Shown piece by piece: positions 1 through 12,484 of a stretch of 64,000 bases of DNA. The translations under genes and the position numbers were made by a program. Position 1 is the stretch's first letter, and every line of letters starts with the position of its first letter. The DNA comes from Yponomeuta sedellus (lineage: Eukaryota > Arthropoda > Insecta > Lepidoptera > Yponomeutidae), in NCBI GenBank assembly GCA_934045075.1, contig OW203744.1:7739795-7803794 (forward strand), written 5' to 3'. The notes under the pieces were generated by a model. The model searched no databases. It saw nothing but the letters and a program-made list of their open reading frames with translations, and was not told the origin of the DNA.

Positions 1-158
1 ATTTTAATTTAGTACCTAACTTTTTAATAGAATTGGGGCACTATAAAAAACCCAAAAAGTCAGCGCTTAACAAATTTTGAACGTATTATAACACTGCTCA
101 TTAAAGATGTAATGTAATGCAAACGTTCTAATTTGAAAGATGCTATTTTATAGAATTT

Positions 159-336
159 TAGTCCGGATTTACTTACATCGGAAAATATTGTTGTTACGAG
201 TATATCGGAAAAGTGTGTGACGAGCAACCGACGACGCGAGCTCCGTCTCTGCTCACCATGATTAAGCTCTGCGAATCGGAGCGAAACCTGGTCGTACTTT
301 TCCGATATAACAACACCCGTAAGTAAATCCGGACTA
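159..336. mobile_element. Short inverted-repeat element (MITE)
   Basis: An 18-base terminal inverted repeat starting TAGTCCGGATTTACTTAC and ending with its complement bounds 178 bp with no ORF. The interior (GACGCGAGCTC, CTCACCATGAT, GAACCTGGTCG) recurs at 34150-34215 and, weakly, near 56080-56130, so it is a dispersed family. Confidence 0.7.
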
Positions 337-1343
337 AAAGTTTACAATGTGTTGTGCTTACGAAAGTTTTATGCTATTTTATTTTCGTTCGGGTTATAAC
401 CGCCATTTTCATTTTCCCAACTTGTTGACGCGAGCGTGCTGTTTCTTCCGATACAAGTTTGAGAATCACTATTTCTGTTTTTACCTTTTGTCTCAAGCTT
501 CATTAAATAGGGTATAGTCGGGTCATAAATTCTGTCACATGCTTAATATGAAATAATTAAGACAAGTTTATTCACTAAGTAATCATTGATATACCAAAAT
601 GAACTTAACAAAACATAGCTTGTTATGACAATAAAGTTTATCTTAATGACCTCCACGATTTTGAATAGGTACAGGCCTTAAATCTGCGCGGCCAATCGTC
701 TATCGCAGCATGAACGAGGTCCATGTCTATATCGGCGGCTGCCTTAATCAAGGATGCCTTGAGCGACTCCAAATTAGGATGAGGCTTTGAGCAGGCCTTT
801 TCCTCCAAGTGTTTCCATATCTTATAATCTAACGGACTCAAATCTGAACTGGAGGAGGGCCAGTCTTCGTGCCGGTTTCACGCGCCGCCAGCCAGTCTTG
901 TGTGCTCTTCGCTCTATGAGCTGGCCCTTAATCTTGCTGGAATACCCAGTGCCTGTTATTGAGCATTGTATGAGAAACAGGTTCTACAAGGTTCGTCAGG
1001 ACTGTATTTTGATACACTAAGCTGCATTCGTTTTTACACCTTTCTCACAAAAAAAAAATCCTAACCATACCATGAGTGAGGATGGAAAATGACCTCGTTG
1101 GACACGCGGAACACGGTTGCTCGCTTCTTCACTACTCTGTGCAGAAGGTGGTACGGTTTCTACATTTTACTTTTTATATTTTTTTCTGAATCAATCATCC
1201 GATAGCTTAAATGTATAGTCTAACTATTTGAGATTCATATTAAAAAAATACAGATGATTTCATCTGATGTTTCAACCATAATTAATGATTTAAAGTATAT
1301 CGGGAAATTGTACGAATCTGCCCCACAACGGGGTATCTATATA

Positions 1344-2067
1344 CAGTGTTGGGGGTACCTTCGTACGCTGTGGGGTAGTTTCGTACGTGCGATTAAAATG
1401 GCACATAAAAACCAAAATTCTTTTATTAGCATTGAAATTAAACAAAAAAAATGAACATTTAACTTCTATTAAACAAAAATAAAATACTTTACTTACGAAT
1501 CATTAAAAATTACAAAGCTTTTCTTCTTAAACAAAACTGAAATGACTTTAGAATTAACAAAAAATAAATTACTTTCATCTAACAATAACACATGAAAATG
1601 CTTCATTTTCTATGTAAATCAGTTATCTTAAATTTAGAATGGGAAACTTGTATATTTAGAGTCAAATGTACGACTGCTTAACCCATCAGCATCTTTGCTA
1701 TTCCTGTGTTTATTTACTCGGCTTTCTAATGTTGATAATTTCACATTGTACTTGTCCGCAGCTTTTCTATATGACAATACTCCTTGTAAAACATCCTGTA
1801 TTGCTGACTGCATGAATTCTCCATCCACGTCTTGTCTACTTGTATTTTTTGGTCTATATGTCCGCACCATGTTTCTGTGGACAAATAATAAGGATCAGGT
1901 ATTAGAATATAAATACGTACATCGACCAAAGCAAAACACAGGACAGAGTTAATGCAAAAATTAGTAATTAGAACACTAACACACTAAAACGTACCAACTT
2001 ACAAGTTGGGGCACATTCGTACGCGTCCAAATGTGCCCCATCTAGGGTTGTCCGAAGGTACCCCACT
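1344..2067 (-). mobile_element. Pogo-like DNA transposon remnant
   Basis: The ends are G-rich inverted repeats (CAGTG..GGGGTACCTTCG on the left, its complement ending at about 2066) beside TA dinucleotides. The minus-strand ORF at 1634-1870 (78 aa) begins MVRTYRPKNTSR and has a pipsqueak-type helix-turn-helix (MQSAIQDVLQGVLSYRKAADKYNV, then STLESRVNKH), as in pogo transposases. No DDE catalytic domain is present, so the element is non-autonomous. Confidence 0.65.
1634..1870 (-). pseudogene. Psq helix-turn-helix fragment of pogo transposase
   Basis: A 78-residue frame contains only the DNA-binding N terminus: a basic start, then helix 1 (SAIQDVLQG), helix 2 (SYRKAADKYNV) and recognition helix (LSTLESRVNKH). 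Full pogo transposases continue several hundred residues into a DDE domain that is missing here. It is intact enough that a short DNA-binding peptide could be made, but no promoter is evident. Confidence 0.6.
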
Positions 2068-2602
2068 AAATAACAACAAAATATAACCTCTTTTAATATC
2101 AATAGGAAAACGTCAAAATGTAAGTATTGTAAACATATCCTAAGTATTGACAGAATAGTCTACACGAAAACTTATTTTATCTACGGTAACAATAGACAAA
2201 AACATTTATCAAAAAATTACTTACCGAGCGCATAAACACGTTCGTACCTGTCACTTCAATCCCACTGGTGGCACAGAGTACCTATTTAAACACTATGTTT
2301 TAAGAGACGGGACCTCCATTATATGCTTTTGTATTGAGTTTAGCCCCGTTAGCAATACCAACCAATAGAGCAAAAATGCCATGACAAAAGTGCTACCAAC
2401 ATAACAACTTGTCTGTGCATTAGGGACGTCCACTTACATTACTACATTTATCGATATTGATAAATTATCATCCAGGGGCTCCGCAGTTACCCTAATAAAA
2501 TTAATAAAAATCAATGTATTCAATAAAACGACAAATGAAATTAGTATTTTATTATTTATTATCAAATCACAATAATTGTGGTCAAGGCCTATTGAATTTA
2601 TT

Positions 2603-3270
2603 TCAGCAGCTATTTGGTTTTTCTTTAGAGGTGTCCAATCTGAGCGAATTTAACCAACGGTGGTTTGGATTCAGGTGCTGAAATCGTCAAAAAAAGTTAA
2701 GTTGAGTCGTTATTGATTATTAATTTGTTGGTAAACTATGCTACTTACCGGGATAGTTATGATGAGATTCCAGGCCACAATAATTGTGGTCAAACCCAAC
2801 TGGACCAATAGCAACAGCTGATATTTTGGCTGCTGTACAAGGTGCTGAAAATGATAACACTTTGTAATTTATCAAAGTAAACAAACACTAGTTACAAAAA
2901 ACTTCAGCGATACATGAAAAGTCTACGTACCAGAGTTGTTTAGTGAAGCTCGACAACTAATAGGTTTTTGTATAGCTGAATCTGAAAATAAACAATTGCA
3001 AGAATAGTCCGAAAAAAAAATAGTAATAATAGTAATAGTAGTAATAAATAGTAATAGTTCCTGTTTACCACATAACTGCATAATTGACTATGTAACTATC
3101 AAATATATTTTTATAAAAAAATGTTTTAAGTTAAAATTAGTAAAAAAATATTTTAGTAATTCCAATCACTAACCAGTTTCAAGTGATGCGACGTGGCTAC
3201 GTGGTAAGGAAACTCAGCTAGTAAGTAATCAGGAAGAGGAGGCGCATTTATAAGTAGAGAAGGTACAGCC
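2603..3270 (-). pseudogene. Candidate downstream exons of the THAP gene, frame uncertain
   Basis: Four segments with good splice borders follow the THAP exons on the same strand: 3270-3174, 2981-2932, 2844-2749 and 2677 to about 2603. Exon lengths (97, 50, 96) keep the overall phase, yet the phase-true frame of the 97-base segment has stops while a shifted frame is open and gives the AVPSLL box. This suggests compensating indels in that exon. The last two segments share a piece reading FDHNYC / LDHNYC, as if one exon had been duplicated. AATAAA-type signals follow near 2550. Gene status is inference. Confidence 0.3.
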
Positions 3271-3448
3271 CTGTAAAAAAATGTTTATCTAAGTAATGTC
3301 ATTTATGTATTAAGACGTAATATTGCGTTCTAAATGACGGAGCAAAATACATTCAAATGTTCGACGTAAAGCAAGGCGTATTTTGTGTTTTATTACATAA
3401 TTATTCATGAAATGTAGTGAGTGTTACATTATATATAACACAACTCAC

Positions 3449-4049
3449 CATTTCTTTAATCGGCTTCCTTTTAAAATCGTTGTTAAAATCTTTCGGCCGG
3501 AAATGATCTCTACAAACATATTTATGTTGGTGGAGTTTTTCGATGAGGATATACGCAAGATCTTCCACAATTTTCACCCATTGTCTGCATCTAAAAAAAA
3601 ACACATTCAATGCAGCCACTGGGGATATACGCAAGATCTTCCACAATTTTCACCCATTGTCTGCATCTAAAAAAAAACACATTCAATGCAGCCACTAATA
3701 GTGCATCGTTGAAAAATTGTTATGGCTTACAGCAATTCACCCGTCGTACACTGAGTAGTAATTCTGACCAAGGTACTTATCAGATATTTTTTTATCGATA
3801 TTGAATATGTGTACGGCACATCACTATGACATTGAAACATGATAATATTTTTCTCATAGTATATTAATTACGTTATTTAACATAATTTATGATCTTGCTC
3901 TTGTGCAAGATAACAAAAACTGTAGCCAGAAATACTTACCGGTCTTCATCCCTAGGAAATTTACCCATAAACTTTCTTTTGGTACCCTTTGACCGGCTGC
4001 ATCTTATTTCACAAATGGCACAAGTTCGACACCATCCGATCAGTGCCAT
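3449..4049 (-). CDS. THAP zinc-finger protein, two 5' exons
   Basis: THAP domains are C2CH zinc-finger DNA-binding domains found in host regulators and in P-element transposases. Exon 1 (4049-3940) begins with ATG and carries the first Cys pair (WCRTCAIC). Exon 2 (3590-3449) follows after a GT-AG intron in matching phase and supplies the invariant Trp (CRQWVKIV) and the Cys..His-Phe pair (HKYVCRDHF) with the following KRK stretch. The expected AVP box appears as GCT GTA CCT at the start of the next candidate exon (3270-3174), but one base out of frame. A 76-bp tandem duplication repeats the exon 2 acceptor and first codons (copies at 3548 and 3624). Splicing to the first-reached acceptor (3666) would run into a stop. 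It could be a host gene, a domesticated transposase or a decaying copy. Confidence 0.6.
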
Positions 4050-4742
4050 TATTAAAAGAAAATCACTAAACACTGTACAACAAGATACACACAGCTAGAT
4101 ATTGAAAAAACTTAAAGCACAAAAAAATTTAACTAGAAAACTTTCTAATATGTGCCGCGTTCCGCCATGACATTTGTTGAGTTTTCATTTCAGTTTGACA
4201 GCAAAGAAAGAGTAGGTAAGTTAAGTAGTATTAAAGAGTGAGACAAATATATGTCCGCCATTAAAACGGGGCTAAATGCGAACAAATAATTCAAAGTTCC
4301 TACTTGCGCTAGGCTGACTGGTGGGAATGGCGCGATACTACGTTGTTCTATGGTTGGTAGCCCGACTCACGCACTCATACAAAAGCAAGACCGTACGTCG
4401 TCGTCGTTTCGTTCAAGTTTTATTTTGACTGTATGAATGTGCCCCGCGTACGAAGGGTAACGACCTTCCTCTAGACCTTATCATTTTGTTTGTTGTTGCT
4501 CTCTTCTACGGTAAAAAATTTTTGATCCGAAAAAAGAATTTAACGATATTTTTTTCCCGCGTACCGCTTCAACAAATCACGGCATCTCTTCAGTGTCAGG
4601 TCCATTAAACGAGCGTTCAAACGCTCGTTTTTATTCTTCGATATGCCCGAAGCCCTAAGTCTTCATTTAACACCCTTTTCACCGTGGTTCTGCTTAACCC
4701 CATCTGAAGGGCCAACAGTTTCTGCTTACGTTTGGGATTTCT

Positions 4743-5750
4743 TTGAATTCGCGCCTTCACAGCTTTTATGCTGGAGTCCTAACAGAGCGAGGGCGACCAC
4801 TTCTTGACCTGTCACCTACAGTAGAGTCGAGGAACAATTTGCGTAGAATCTTATTTCAAAAAGTGCGTTGTATCGTCACGATGGCGTCCGAAATCGAACT
4901 AAAACGGCTGCGTAAGATGCGTGGGCAGTGTAAAGCCACATTAACACGTTTGGAAAGCTTCGTTAGTGACCCCATACTTTTAGCATCTTCTACTTTGGAC
5001 ACTTTAGAGGCTCGCCGTGAAAAACTCATTGCCACGCTGAAGGACTATGAGAGCATCCATCTGGACATCCTCAATCTTGACGAGGAGGACGCTGAAGAGG
5101 TATGTGACGTCGAGGAAAAGTATTTTCAAGTGCTTGGAAAAATAAACTTTAAATTACGAGAAATGAAAAACAAACAGAACTCTGAATTAAACTCGGTTTC
5201 TAATTGCAAGTTACCCAATATCGAGATCTCAATGTTTGATGGGAAGGATTTTACCCAATAAGTACCTACAAATCCTTCATTGACTTGTTTAGAGCTGTTA
5301 TCAATAATAACAGGTCCCTGTCCAATGTACAGAAGCTCTTTTATTTACGTAAATACTTGACAGGCGAAGCACTCTGTTGTAATAAACCTGCCGCTTGTCA
5401 ATGAATCTTATCCAGAAGCACTCAATTTACTAGATAAACGGTTTGACAACCACATACGGATTATTACCAACCACATTAATATTCTGGACTTCCCTCAAAT
5501 GCAAAAGGGTACTGCTGCTAACATTAGGTCTTTCGTGTCTGATGTTGCTGTCGCACATCAGTGATGTGCGACAGCAACTTTATGCCTTAAAAAATATGAA
5601 GCAGCCAGTTGACCAGTGGGATATGCTATTGATATCCGTGCTATCACGTAAGCTTGACACCTATACTAATCGAGCTTACCACTTAGATAGGTGACTCATT
5701 ACCCACCATTGATGAATTCTTGTCTTTCCTTGAGAAAAGGGCTATATAGG
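4743..5750 (+). pseudogene. BEL/Pao LTR-retrotransposon gag remnant
   Basis: From ATG at 4881 the frame reads MASEIELKRLRKMRGQCKAT and a coiled, acidic segment, then LPNIEISMFDGKDFTQ, matching the gag (DUF1759) start of BEL/Pao elements. After a stop at 5259-5261 the homology continues in other frames: SFIDLFRAVI..NNRSLSNVQKLFYLRKYL, LLDKRFDNHIRIITNHINIL, and LKNMKQPVDQWDMLLISVLSRKL. At least two frameshifts and a 35-bp inverted duplication (5544-5578) disrupt it. No LTRs, protease or RT were seen. Confidence 0.75.
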
Positions 5751-5812
5751 GCTATATATATATAGCCTTGAAAGACAGTCTTCCCTTAAAAAGTACCCAC
5801 CTAGAGAGCAGT

Positions 5813-6121
5813 TCAAAATTTAAATCTCAAAATTATACCACACAAAACAACAACATTGTATCGTTTGATGGTACGATAATCTAATCTTTTGGTTATATTC
5901 AAATTTTTCAGCATGTCAAAAATTTGAATTGGCGCGTAACCGCAACGATGCAAAGCAAAAACTGCAACACGGTCTTCTTTAAGCGTCCACTCCATATTTA
6001 AAAATGAGTAAAATTCTAAAAAGTACACCTTTTTATTTTCATGAACAATTCGAAATTCGAGTTCCATAAACATTTTGGTGGCCAGCATTCTAAAAAAAAA
6101 GTTTTTACTGTGTGACAGCAC
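5813..6121 (-). pseudogene. Mariner-type transposase N-terminal fragment
   Basis: The minus-strand frame contains EDRVAVFALHRCGYAPIQIF followed by DMLKNLNITKRLDYRTIKRYN, a helix-turn-helix like that at the N terminus of mariner transposases. The catalytic DD34D part is absent. Between 6140 and 6410 a phrase reading GAATATTTTCGGG recurs in both orientations, consistent with element ends. Exact borders are not resolved. Confidence 0.55.
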
Positions 6122-6419
6122 TTATGACCTGACTAGATATTTTAAACGTTCGCGACTTGTACACATAGAATATTTTCGGGAGGGGTACCCTCCCAATGGA
6201 GAACTCGCACAAATATGTTTTAATATAATCGGAGAGGTCATATTTAAAACATAAAAGACTTTCGCTACTTGAACTCATAGTTAGAATATTTTCGGGGCTT
6301 AAGAGAAGACTCGTGACCACGATGACTGTTACGTCGTCGAAACGTCGAGGTAAAATATGAGTAGCAATAAATTACTACGCGATTAAGCCCCGAAAATATT
6401 CTAACTATGAGTAAACTTA

Positions 6420-6560
6420 ATATTGTTAATTTTGCACTACCTGCTAAATTCCAATAAATCTTGTCTCCAAAACTTAGGTGGCTGGTAGATAATGCAAAGC
6501 ATTAAGCTCGCCTATGTGCAAATATTTTTATGCAATAAAGAACTTTAATAATAATAATGA
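6420..6560 (+). repeat. LINE 3' tail-like sequence
   Basis: A segment ending TGCAATAAAGAACTTTAATA then AAT repeats looks like a retrotransposed 3' end with a poly(A)-type signal. The family was not identified. From about 6560 to 7500 there is only AT-rich sequence with no gene or repeat that I can support. Confidence 0.3.
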
Positions 6561-7514
6561 GGAACCCTAGTGTCTGAAATATTTACATACCTAACCGCTT
6601 TGCTACATTGCTGACCCAGCTATGAGGCTATAAGTGCGGACAGGTCTAACTACAACTAGAGCGGTCAAAATATCGGTGCACCCGGCTCAGATATTATGAC
6701 AGTGCGTCAAAATTATAAACATCATTGAGCTGAGTGCACAGATACGGTGTGCAAAAAAAAAAAACAAAACAAATTATCGAGAACTACGTTGCCGTTATAC
6801 GAGTCTTGATAATTTACAGATTGATACCTACATTTACTGATAATTTTCCGACAAATTTACCGAACTACAGATCATGCATTAAAAAACGAATGAAGCAAGG
6901 GATTCATCGCATTCGAGCGAGGTGCACAGATATTGTGACCTAACATAATGTACGAGTAAGTAACTATTTGTGTTTTCGAAACAAATTCAATGGCCTACGT
7001 ATAAGCTAGGTATCGACCTTCAACGGCGCATTTTTGTGCCATATTATTTATTGTAAAAAAATTAATTAATACCGACCCGTGTACAAAATATTACCTTACA
7101 TCTAAATTCATTCCAGATCTACCGGATTTCCGGTTTTGGACGAAATGTGTTTGTTTTCTTTTGTCTCTTTTTTTCATGAAAGGTATCGAAGAAATATTCT
7201 AGATGCTTTATGAGGATGATCTGCCAAGGGATCCTAAAATAAATAAATAATCTCATACATTAGAATTCACGGTATTACAAATTTGCAAAATATCCCAACG
7301 CTAATAGAATGACTGTGCTTTCTAATGCCCAGTAAAACACACAATAAAACAAACTAAGTAGCAAGCTGTAATTTACTAATATTGTGTATAATTGCGTTAT
7401 TAAACTAAAATATAGTAAATAAAAATTAGTATCCAAATTAAACTTTAATTTCATTTAAAACAAATTATTACATAATCAGATATGTGGTGATATTTCACCA
7501 GACCAGTCCCTTGT

Positions 7515-7848
7515 TAAAAAAAACTGATTGAGTCTGTATAGGAAAGGTACAGAAAAAAAAATGCAAAAGTGTGGTGCGTTCACATTAACTTGACGCGTGA
7601 GAGAATTGGTAGCACTGAGATGTTTACTGTTACCATGTTAAATAAGAAATCATTCCAATTACTTGGGGAAAATAAAAGGATTGAGGGCTTGTTTTACCAT
7701 CTTCCTATTAGGTCCAAGAGCTAATTCACATGTTATGTCCTTGTTACCAATTCTCTCACGCGTCAAGTTAATGTGAACGCACCATACGCTCAATTTTGCA
7801 TTTTTTTTTCTTTACCTTTCCTTTACAGACTCAATCAGTTTTTTTTTA
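7515..7848. mobile_element. Foldback element with about 100-bp inverted arms
   Basis: The left arm (AAACTGATTGAGTCTGTA... then GGTGCGTTCACATTAACTTG and GCGTGAGAGAATTGGTA) and its complement at 7750-7848 form a stem of about 100 bp around a loop of roughly 130 bp. There is no ORF. No clear target duplication was seen. The stretch from 7850 to 9220 holds no feature that I can support. Confidence 0.7.
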
Positions 7849-9221
7849 TGGCATTGGCATAACATACTCGGAATTTCCTTCGGAATTTACGCGGCACACT
7901 AACTACATCTACCGCGAAATCACTAACAAGAACACGAAGATCAAGTTAAACTTTCACACATCTCTTTAGGAAGATCCTGTTTCTTATCTACACGAAAGTA
8001 ATTAAGTTACTTTAAGCTGTTTACACGCCATCTTTGACACAACACACGCAAACGTGCTCACCCACAAAACACGCACCCCAGAAGTATCACTGAGGGAAGA
8101 GCTCCTTTAAGTATGTAAAAAAGTGGTAGGTACTTTGAAGTGCCTTTTACTTCAAAGTCGCATGTACATGTTTATGGGGTCGTAATGCTTTTAGTAATAA
8201 GGCCTCCAATGGTACTATATTTTTATATAATTTCTGTCACTGTACTGTTTATATAATTTCTTTGCACTGACTATTTAAAGACTGTTTAAACTCTTTTATA
8301 AACTTTAAAATTTCATGGCTTTTTTAAATGGTATATAGAATCGTATAGTTTAACAGCGTTACAGGCCAATCCTTCGGCCGTACTTGTGTGATACTTCTGT
8401 ATGTAGTCTATGTTGTTGCGACTTTGGAGACACGATAAGCGCGGGGTCAAATCAACAGCGGAGGCGCGGCCGCACACCCCTGTTTCATCACATCTGGTTC
8501 TACTACACTATCGGACAAAAACAATGCATAGAACGCAGGAAAGTTACCACTGTTTGCTTGTTAATCTTGTGACACTTTATCGCATAAATACGAGTAGACC
8601 GTTAGTTAGACAACATGTAGGTAGCCCAGAAGTATTGTATTTGTAATCGATTGTTAAAATCCTTCCTCAAATCAAACAAGAGCCGCTCGTAGTCACTATT
8701 TATTGGTTTTCAGATACAATATAATTATGCCTCCTTCCACAACGCCAAAACCACCACACATGACATTTTTTCACAGAGTAACTTACATATTCTCTTTTCT
8801 ATTTTTGAACACAAGAGTTGTATGCTGACATATTTATTCCTTCAGATTAATTTTTTTAACATAAACAAAGTATTGGACTTTACATAAAAATGCGATTGTT
8901 AACACGATAGACTTGGGTATTTTATCTGAACGTAGTACTTAAAGGAAAAAGAAATCTTTCATGCGACGGCACGCGAGCAGCGCTAGCCCTTTTGTGAATA
9001 TCGCCATAAATAAATAATATTATAAACGCGAAAGTTTGCAAGTAGGTATAGATGGGTGTTTGTTTCTTACTCTTTCACGTAAAAACTACAGAATGGATTT
9101 TAATGAAACTTTTCAATAACATAGCCTATACATCAGAATAACACATAGGCTACAATTTATAAAGATGTTGTGTGATATTTTTCAAATGCGATCCAATAAT
9201 TTGTTATGTTACACTATTTTT

Positions 9222-9373
9222 ATTTTTAATGCACTAACCCGTGCTAAGGAACAAATTTAAAAACCTATTTAGAGGCTCAATTGGTAGAGCGCTGGTACGG
9301 ATAGCCAGAGGTTGCTGGTTCGAATCCCGGCATGGGTGAAATTTTTAGCCTCTAAATAGGTTTTTAAATTTGT
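9222..9373 (+). mobile_element. tRNA-derived SINE (family A), foldback form
   Basis: The core has an A box (GCTCAATTGGTAGAGCGC) and B box (GGTTCGAATCC). The left flank is the inverted complement of the family's 3' tail (CCTATTTAGAGGCT against AGCCTCTAAATAGG), giving a hairpin around the tRNA-like core. Confidence 0.75.
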
Positions 9374-9442
9374 TATGTGTTAATTTTCATGTCATAGTGT
9401 TACTTCTTTTGTACCTACGCCATGCTTAGGTACCTATCTAAT

Positions 9443-9489
9443 CTACTCGAAATACTAATCCTGCGCAGACGAATTAGTATTTCGAGTAG
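9443..9489. repeat. Short hairpin
   Basis: Arms CTACTCGAAATACTAAT and its exact complement surround a 13-base loop. No gene context. Confidence 0.6.
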
Positions 9490-9982
9490 CCTCTAGAATT
9501 GCCATAAATTCAAAATAGTTCAATCCTATTAAAATCTATTTTCTCATTTCGAAAATGCGCGATTCCAATTCCATTTTTTGCAGCTTATTTTCTCAGATTT
9601 ATATTTCTCGAACAATCAGGGTTTGTAATATTATTAAATTTGCGCTGGTACCTACCTATGTAATATTATTAAATTTGCGTTTTGCGCTCTACCAATGCGC
9701 AGAAATTGTTCTATATAAAATAATATCCATCATTCTAAGTAATAACTTCCATACAAACCGTCACTTGACATGGCCTTCTATCACGTAACTGTCCACTCAA
9801 ACTCAATCGCGTTAATCAAGGGTATTTGACGATTCCAAAGTGTCAACATCTATTTGACAGTTCCGGGACAAGTTATTAAGGCGTTTCGGGGCGCTAATTA
9901 GGGCGACTAATGGAAAAAAATCATAGAATAAAAAATAAAAAATACGTTTTTATCTAAAAGTGAACATGAGACCAACCAACCA

Positions 9983-10085
9983 ACCCAGACTTGGCCCCCG
10001 TGGTGGAGTACGGCCTAACCTTCCTGCGATGCAGGAAGAGACCCGTGCCCCAACATTGGGGATATGCAAGGGTTGATATCGAACA
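9983..10085 (+). repeat. Dispersed repeat family B, partial copy
   Basis: It contains GACTTGGCCCCCGTGGTGGA, the hairpin CTTCCTGCGATGCAGGAAG and a terminal GGGTTGAT. Seven copies occur in the window in both orientations; the family name is not known to me. From about 10090 to 11980 nothing else is supported. Confidence 0.7.
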
Positions 10086-11980
10086 TGAGAAATCATAACA
10101 CTGGATAACTATATTTAGAACTTACAGTCTAGAACCTATGATCAATAGATTAGAGCTTTAATCGATTTCCGCTAAAACGGCCGTTTTTAGGGGAAAGTGA
10201 TAAAGTCCTTGGTTGTTGATTCTAGGTACTAAAAATAGTTGTCACAGTTGTTAAGACTGCTCATGTTTACTCTTAAATAAAAATGTATTACAACACAAGT
10301 TGTTATACTTATTCCATTGGTAGCGCTAGTTAGCATCCCGAACCACCTTAAATCGGACAACTTCAAAGTCACACAACTCTAACAGTGGAGGACTTTGTAG
10401 TAGTTCCCCTGAACTCAATCATCTTTGATTGGGTTCACTCTGTGCTGTGATAATTTTACTACGTAGAAGAATGACCATTCTAAGTATCCGGTTTAGGCAT
10501 TTTCCATTAAACAGCGCCGCTACGTTGCAGAAAAACTGCAAAAATTATTAAGTATACTTTTTTAAAAAATTGATCAAATCATATCAATTCGTACAGCAAA
10601 ACTGGTTGCAAAAGGCAAACTCTAACCGACAAGTAGGTAATCGGGACTCTTAAGGTGGTGACAGACCAGCAGTATTACATAAGTTTCTACTCTAGAGTCA
10701 AGCATTTAGAAGTCTCCAAAGGGTCAAAATATATATGTATCTGACAGTTCGGTATAGGTTAAATCAGACAACTCCATACAGTAGAGAACTTACACGATCG
10801 TACCCAATCACGAACCTGGACCGAGGTTTATAAAGTAACAAAAAATCGTAGTTTATTATGAAAATTGGGCGCGTTGCGTAGAGTCTACTTACTATACGGG
10901 TTTTTGGTTGTAAATTATGTGTCTCCACATTTTGGAAGAGGATTTCAAAATCTTTTGTCATGCCTATTATAGTTCCATGAAACAGGCCCCGGAGCGTTTC
11001 AGAACAGCGACCATTTTCCGTGTATAACTCTGTCAAACTGAAAAACGAACAGAACCAAGATTACAGCCAAACATCCACGAATAATTTCACTATCATCCTA
11101 GCGAACGCTGAAGCTAGTAAATGCTCAACTCATAAGGTAATTGTCACACGGCGGTACAATGACTTAGGGCCGGTGTCTGAATTCAGAATTTCACTACGTA
11201 CCTAAATACTTAAGTAACGTTCTGTCACACTCTTTTCTGAGGAATTCGAAGAGACAACAGCACTATTAAAATGCTCGCCCGTTTGCAAGCCTTTCCTCAC
11301 AATATGTACTGTACATTCCCTATAATGCTCTCGGAAGTAACCTGTGAATGCTAAAGTCTACCTGCAGCTTTAAACGACTGACTGACCATTTATTTGTTGA
11401 AGGGTAGGTAATAGGGTCCCGTACGTAAGATCGGGCACCCTTGAGATACGGAATCCTAAAAAAGATTTTCATAACATAAGATAACAATATTATTGTATAC
11501 CGGAAAAATAGTTACAGAAACGGCAGATACAAAAGATCAAATACATTTGGCGGCCTTATTGCTAATAGCAATTTCTTCCAGGCAACCTCATATTGGAGAA
11601 TTTGCCGAGGAGAAATAGATATGGGTAGCCGGTTCAAATACGAATATTGATACTAATTAAAGTTAGAATAAAATGTAAATGTAGGCACTAGACTTATCTC
11701 AGTGAAGCAGAAATATATATCGCACACTCTGAATTATTTAATCGTTCTTATGCCAAGTCGTAGCTGAGTTATGTACCTCTTTTTATCTGTATATGTTACG
11801 ATTAGATACTGGATTGTAAGCGCGACGTTTGTTGCTAGGAGTATAACTCTATAGGTATTATTACCAACTTAGTCAGTAAATTGACATTTGCGATGTGACT
11901 AGTTTATGACAGAAAAATAATAGGGATGTTGACAATCGACATAAAATATAGACTTAGCTTATTTTTTTTATTTCATAGAT

Positions 11981-12032
11981 TTATCCCACAACTCACGAAA
12001 GCTATACATAGCTTTCGTGAGTTGTGGGATAA
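11981..12032. repeat. Near-spacerless 52-bp palindrome
   Basis: Two 25-base arms (TTATCCCACAACTCACGAAA... and complement) are separated by only AC. Confidence 0.8.
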
Positions 12033-12283
12033 CATGTAAGACACGTAAGACACTTACATGTAAGACATGATGAATACAAACTTTTTTAATGATATATATA
12101 ACTTTGAAAATGTGGTGATTGCCAACTTTGATATTATATTTTTGGTTGTTCGCAACACCCATCTTTCACGTTAATTCCAGTTTGGCCTAAAATGTTGTGT
12201 GTCAGTTGTGTGTGCCTCAGTTCCGTTTCTACTAGAGTAGCGTGAATGTATTCTTACGGTTTTTGGTGTTCTTTGACGACTTT

Positions 12284-12432
12284 GGCTTCTCACTTGGACA
12301 TCGATTTGATAGCATTGCGACTGACTTTGGAATTTCATCTGGACTACCATTGGATTGAACTATTGACCTTGTCCTTGGCTTTGACATTGGCTTGGACCTT
12401 GATTGACCTTGGCTTCTCATTTGGACTTTGCG
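12284..12432. repeat. Degenerate short repeat rich in TTGGAC/TTGACC
   Basis: Hexamer-like TTGGAC, TTGACC and TTGGCT units recur irregularly. Long open frames on both strands here follow from this low complexity and are not called as genes. Confidence 0.4.
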
Positions 12433-12484
12433 TGGATTGCATTACTTAATGGCTTACGTCTCCTGGATGTCTACTTGGAGTCAA

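Noticed and set aside
8384..8646. Two overlapping plus-strand frames
   Set aside because: Short, no ATG context, splice partners or domain similarity.
12232..12449. Overlapping 62- and 67-residue frames
   Set aside because: The low-complexity TTGGAC-type repeat explains them.
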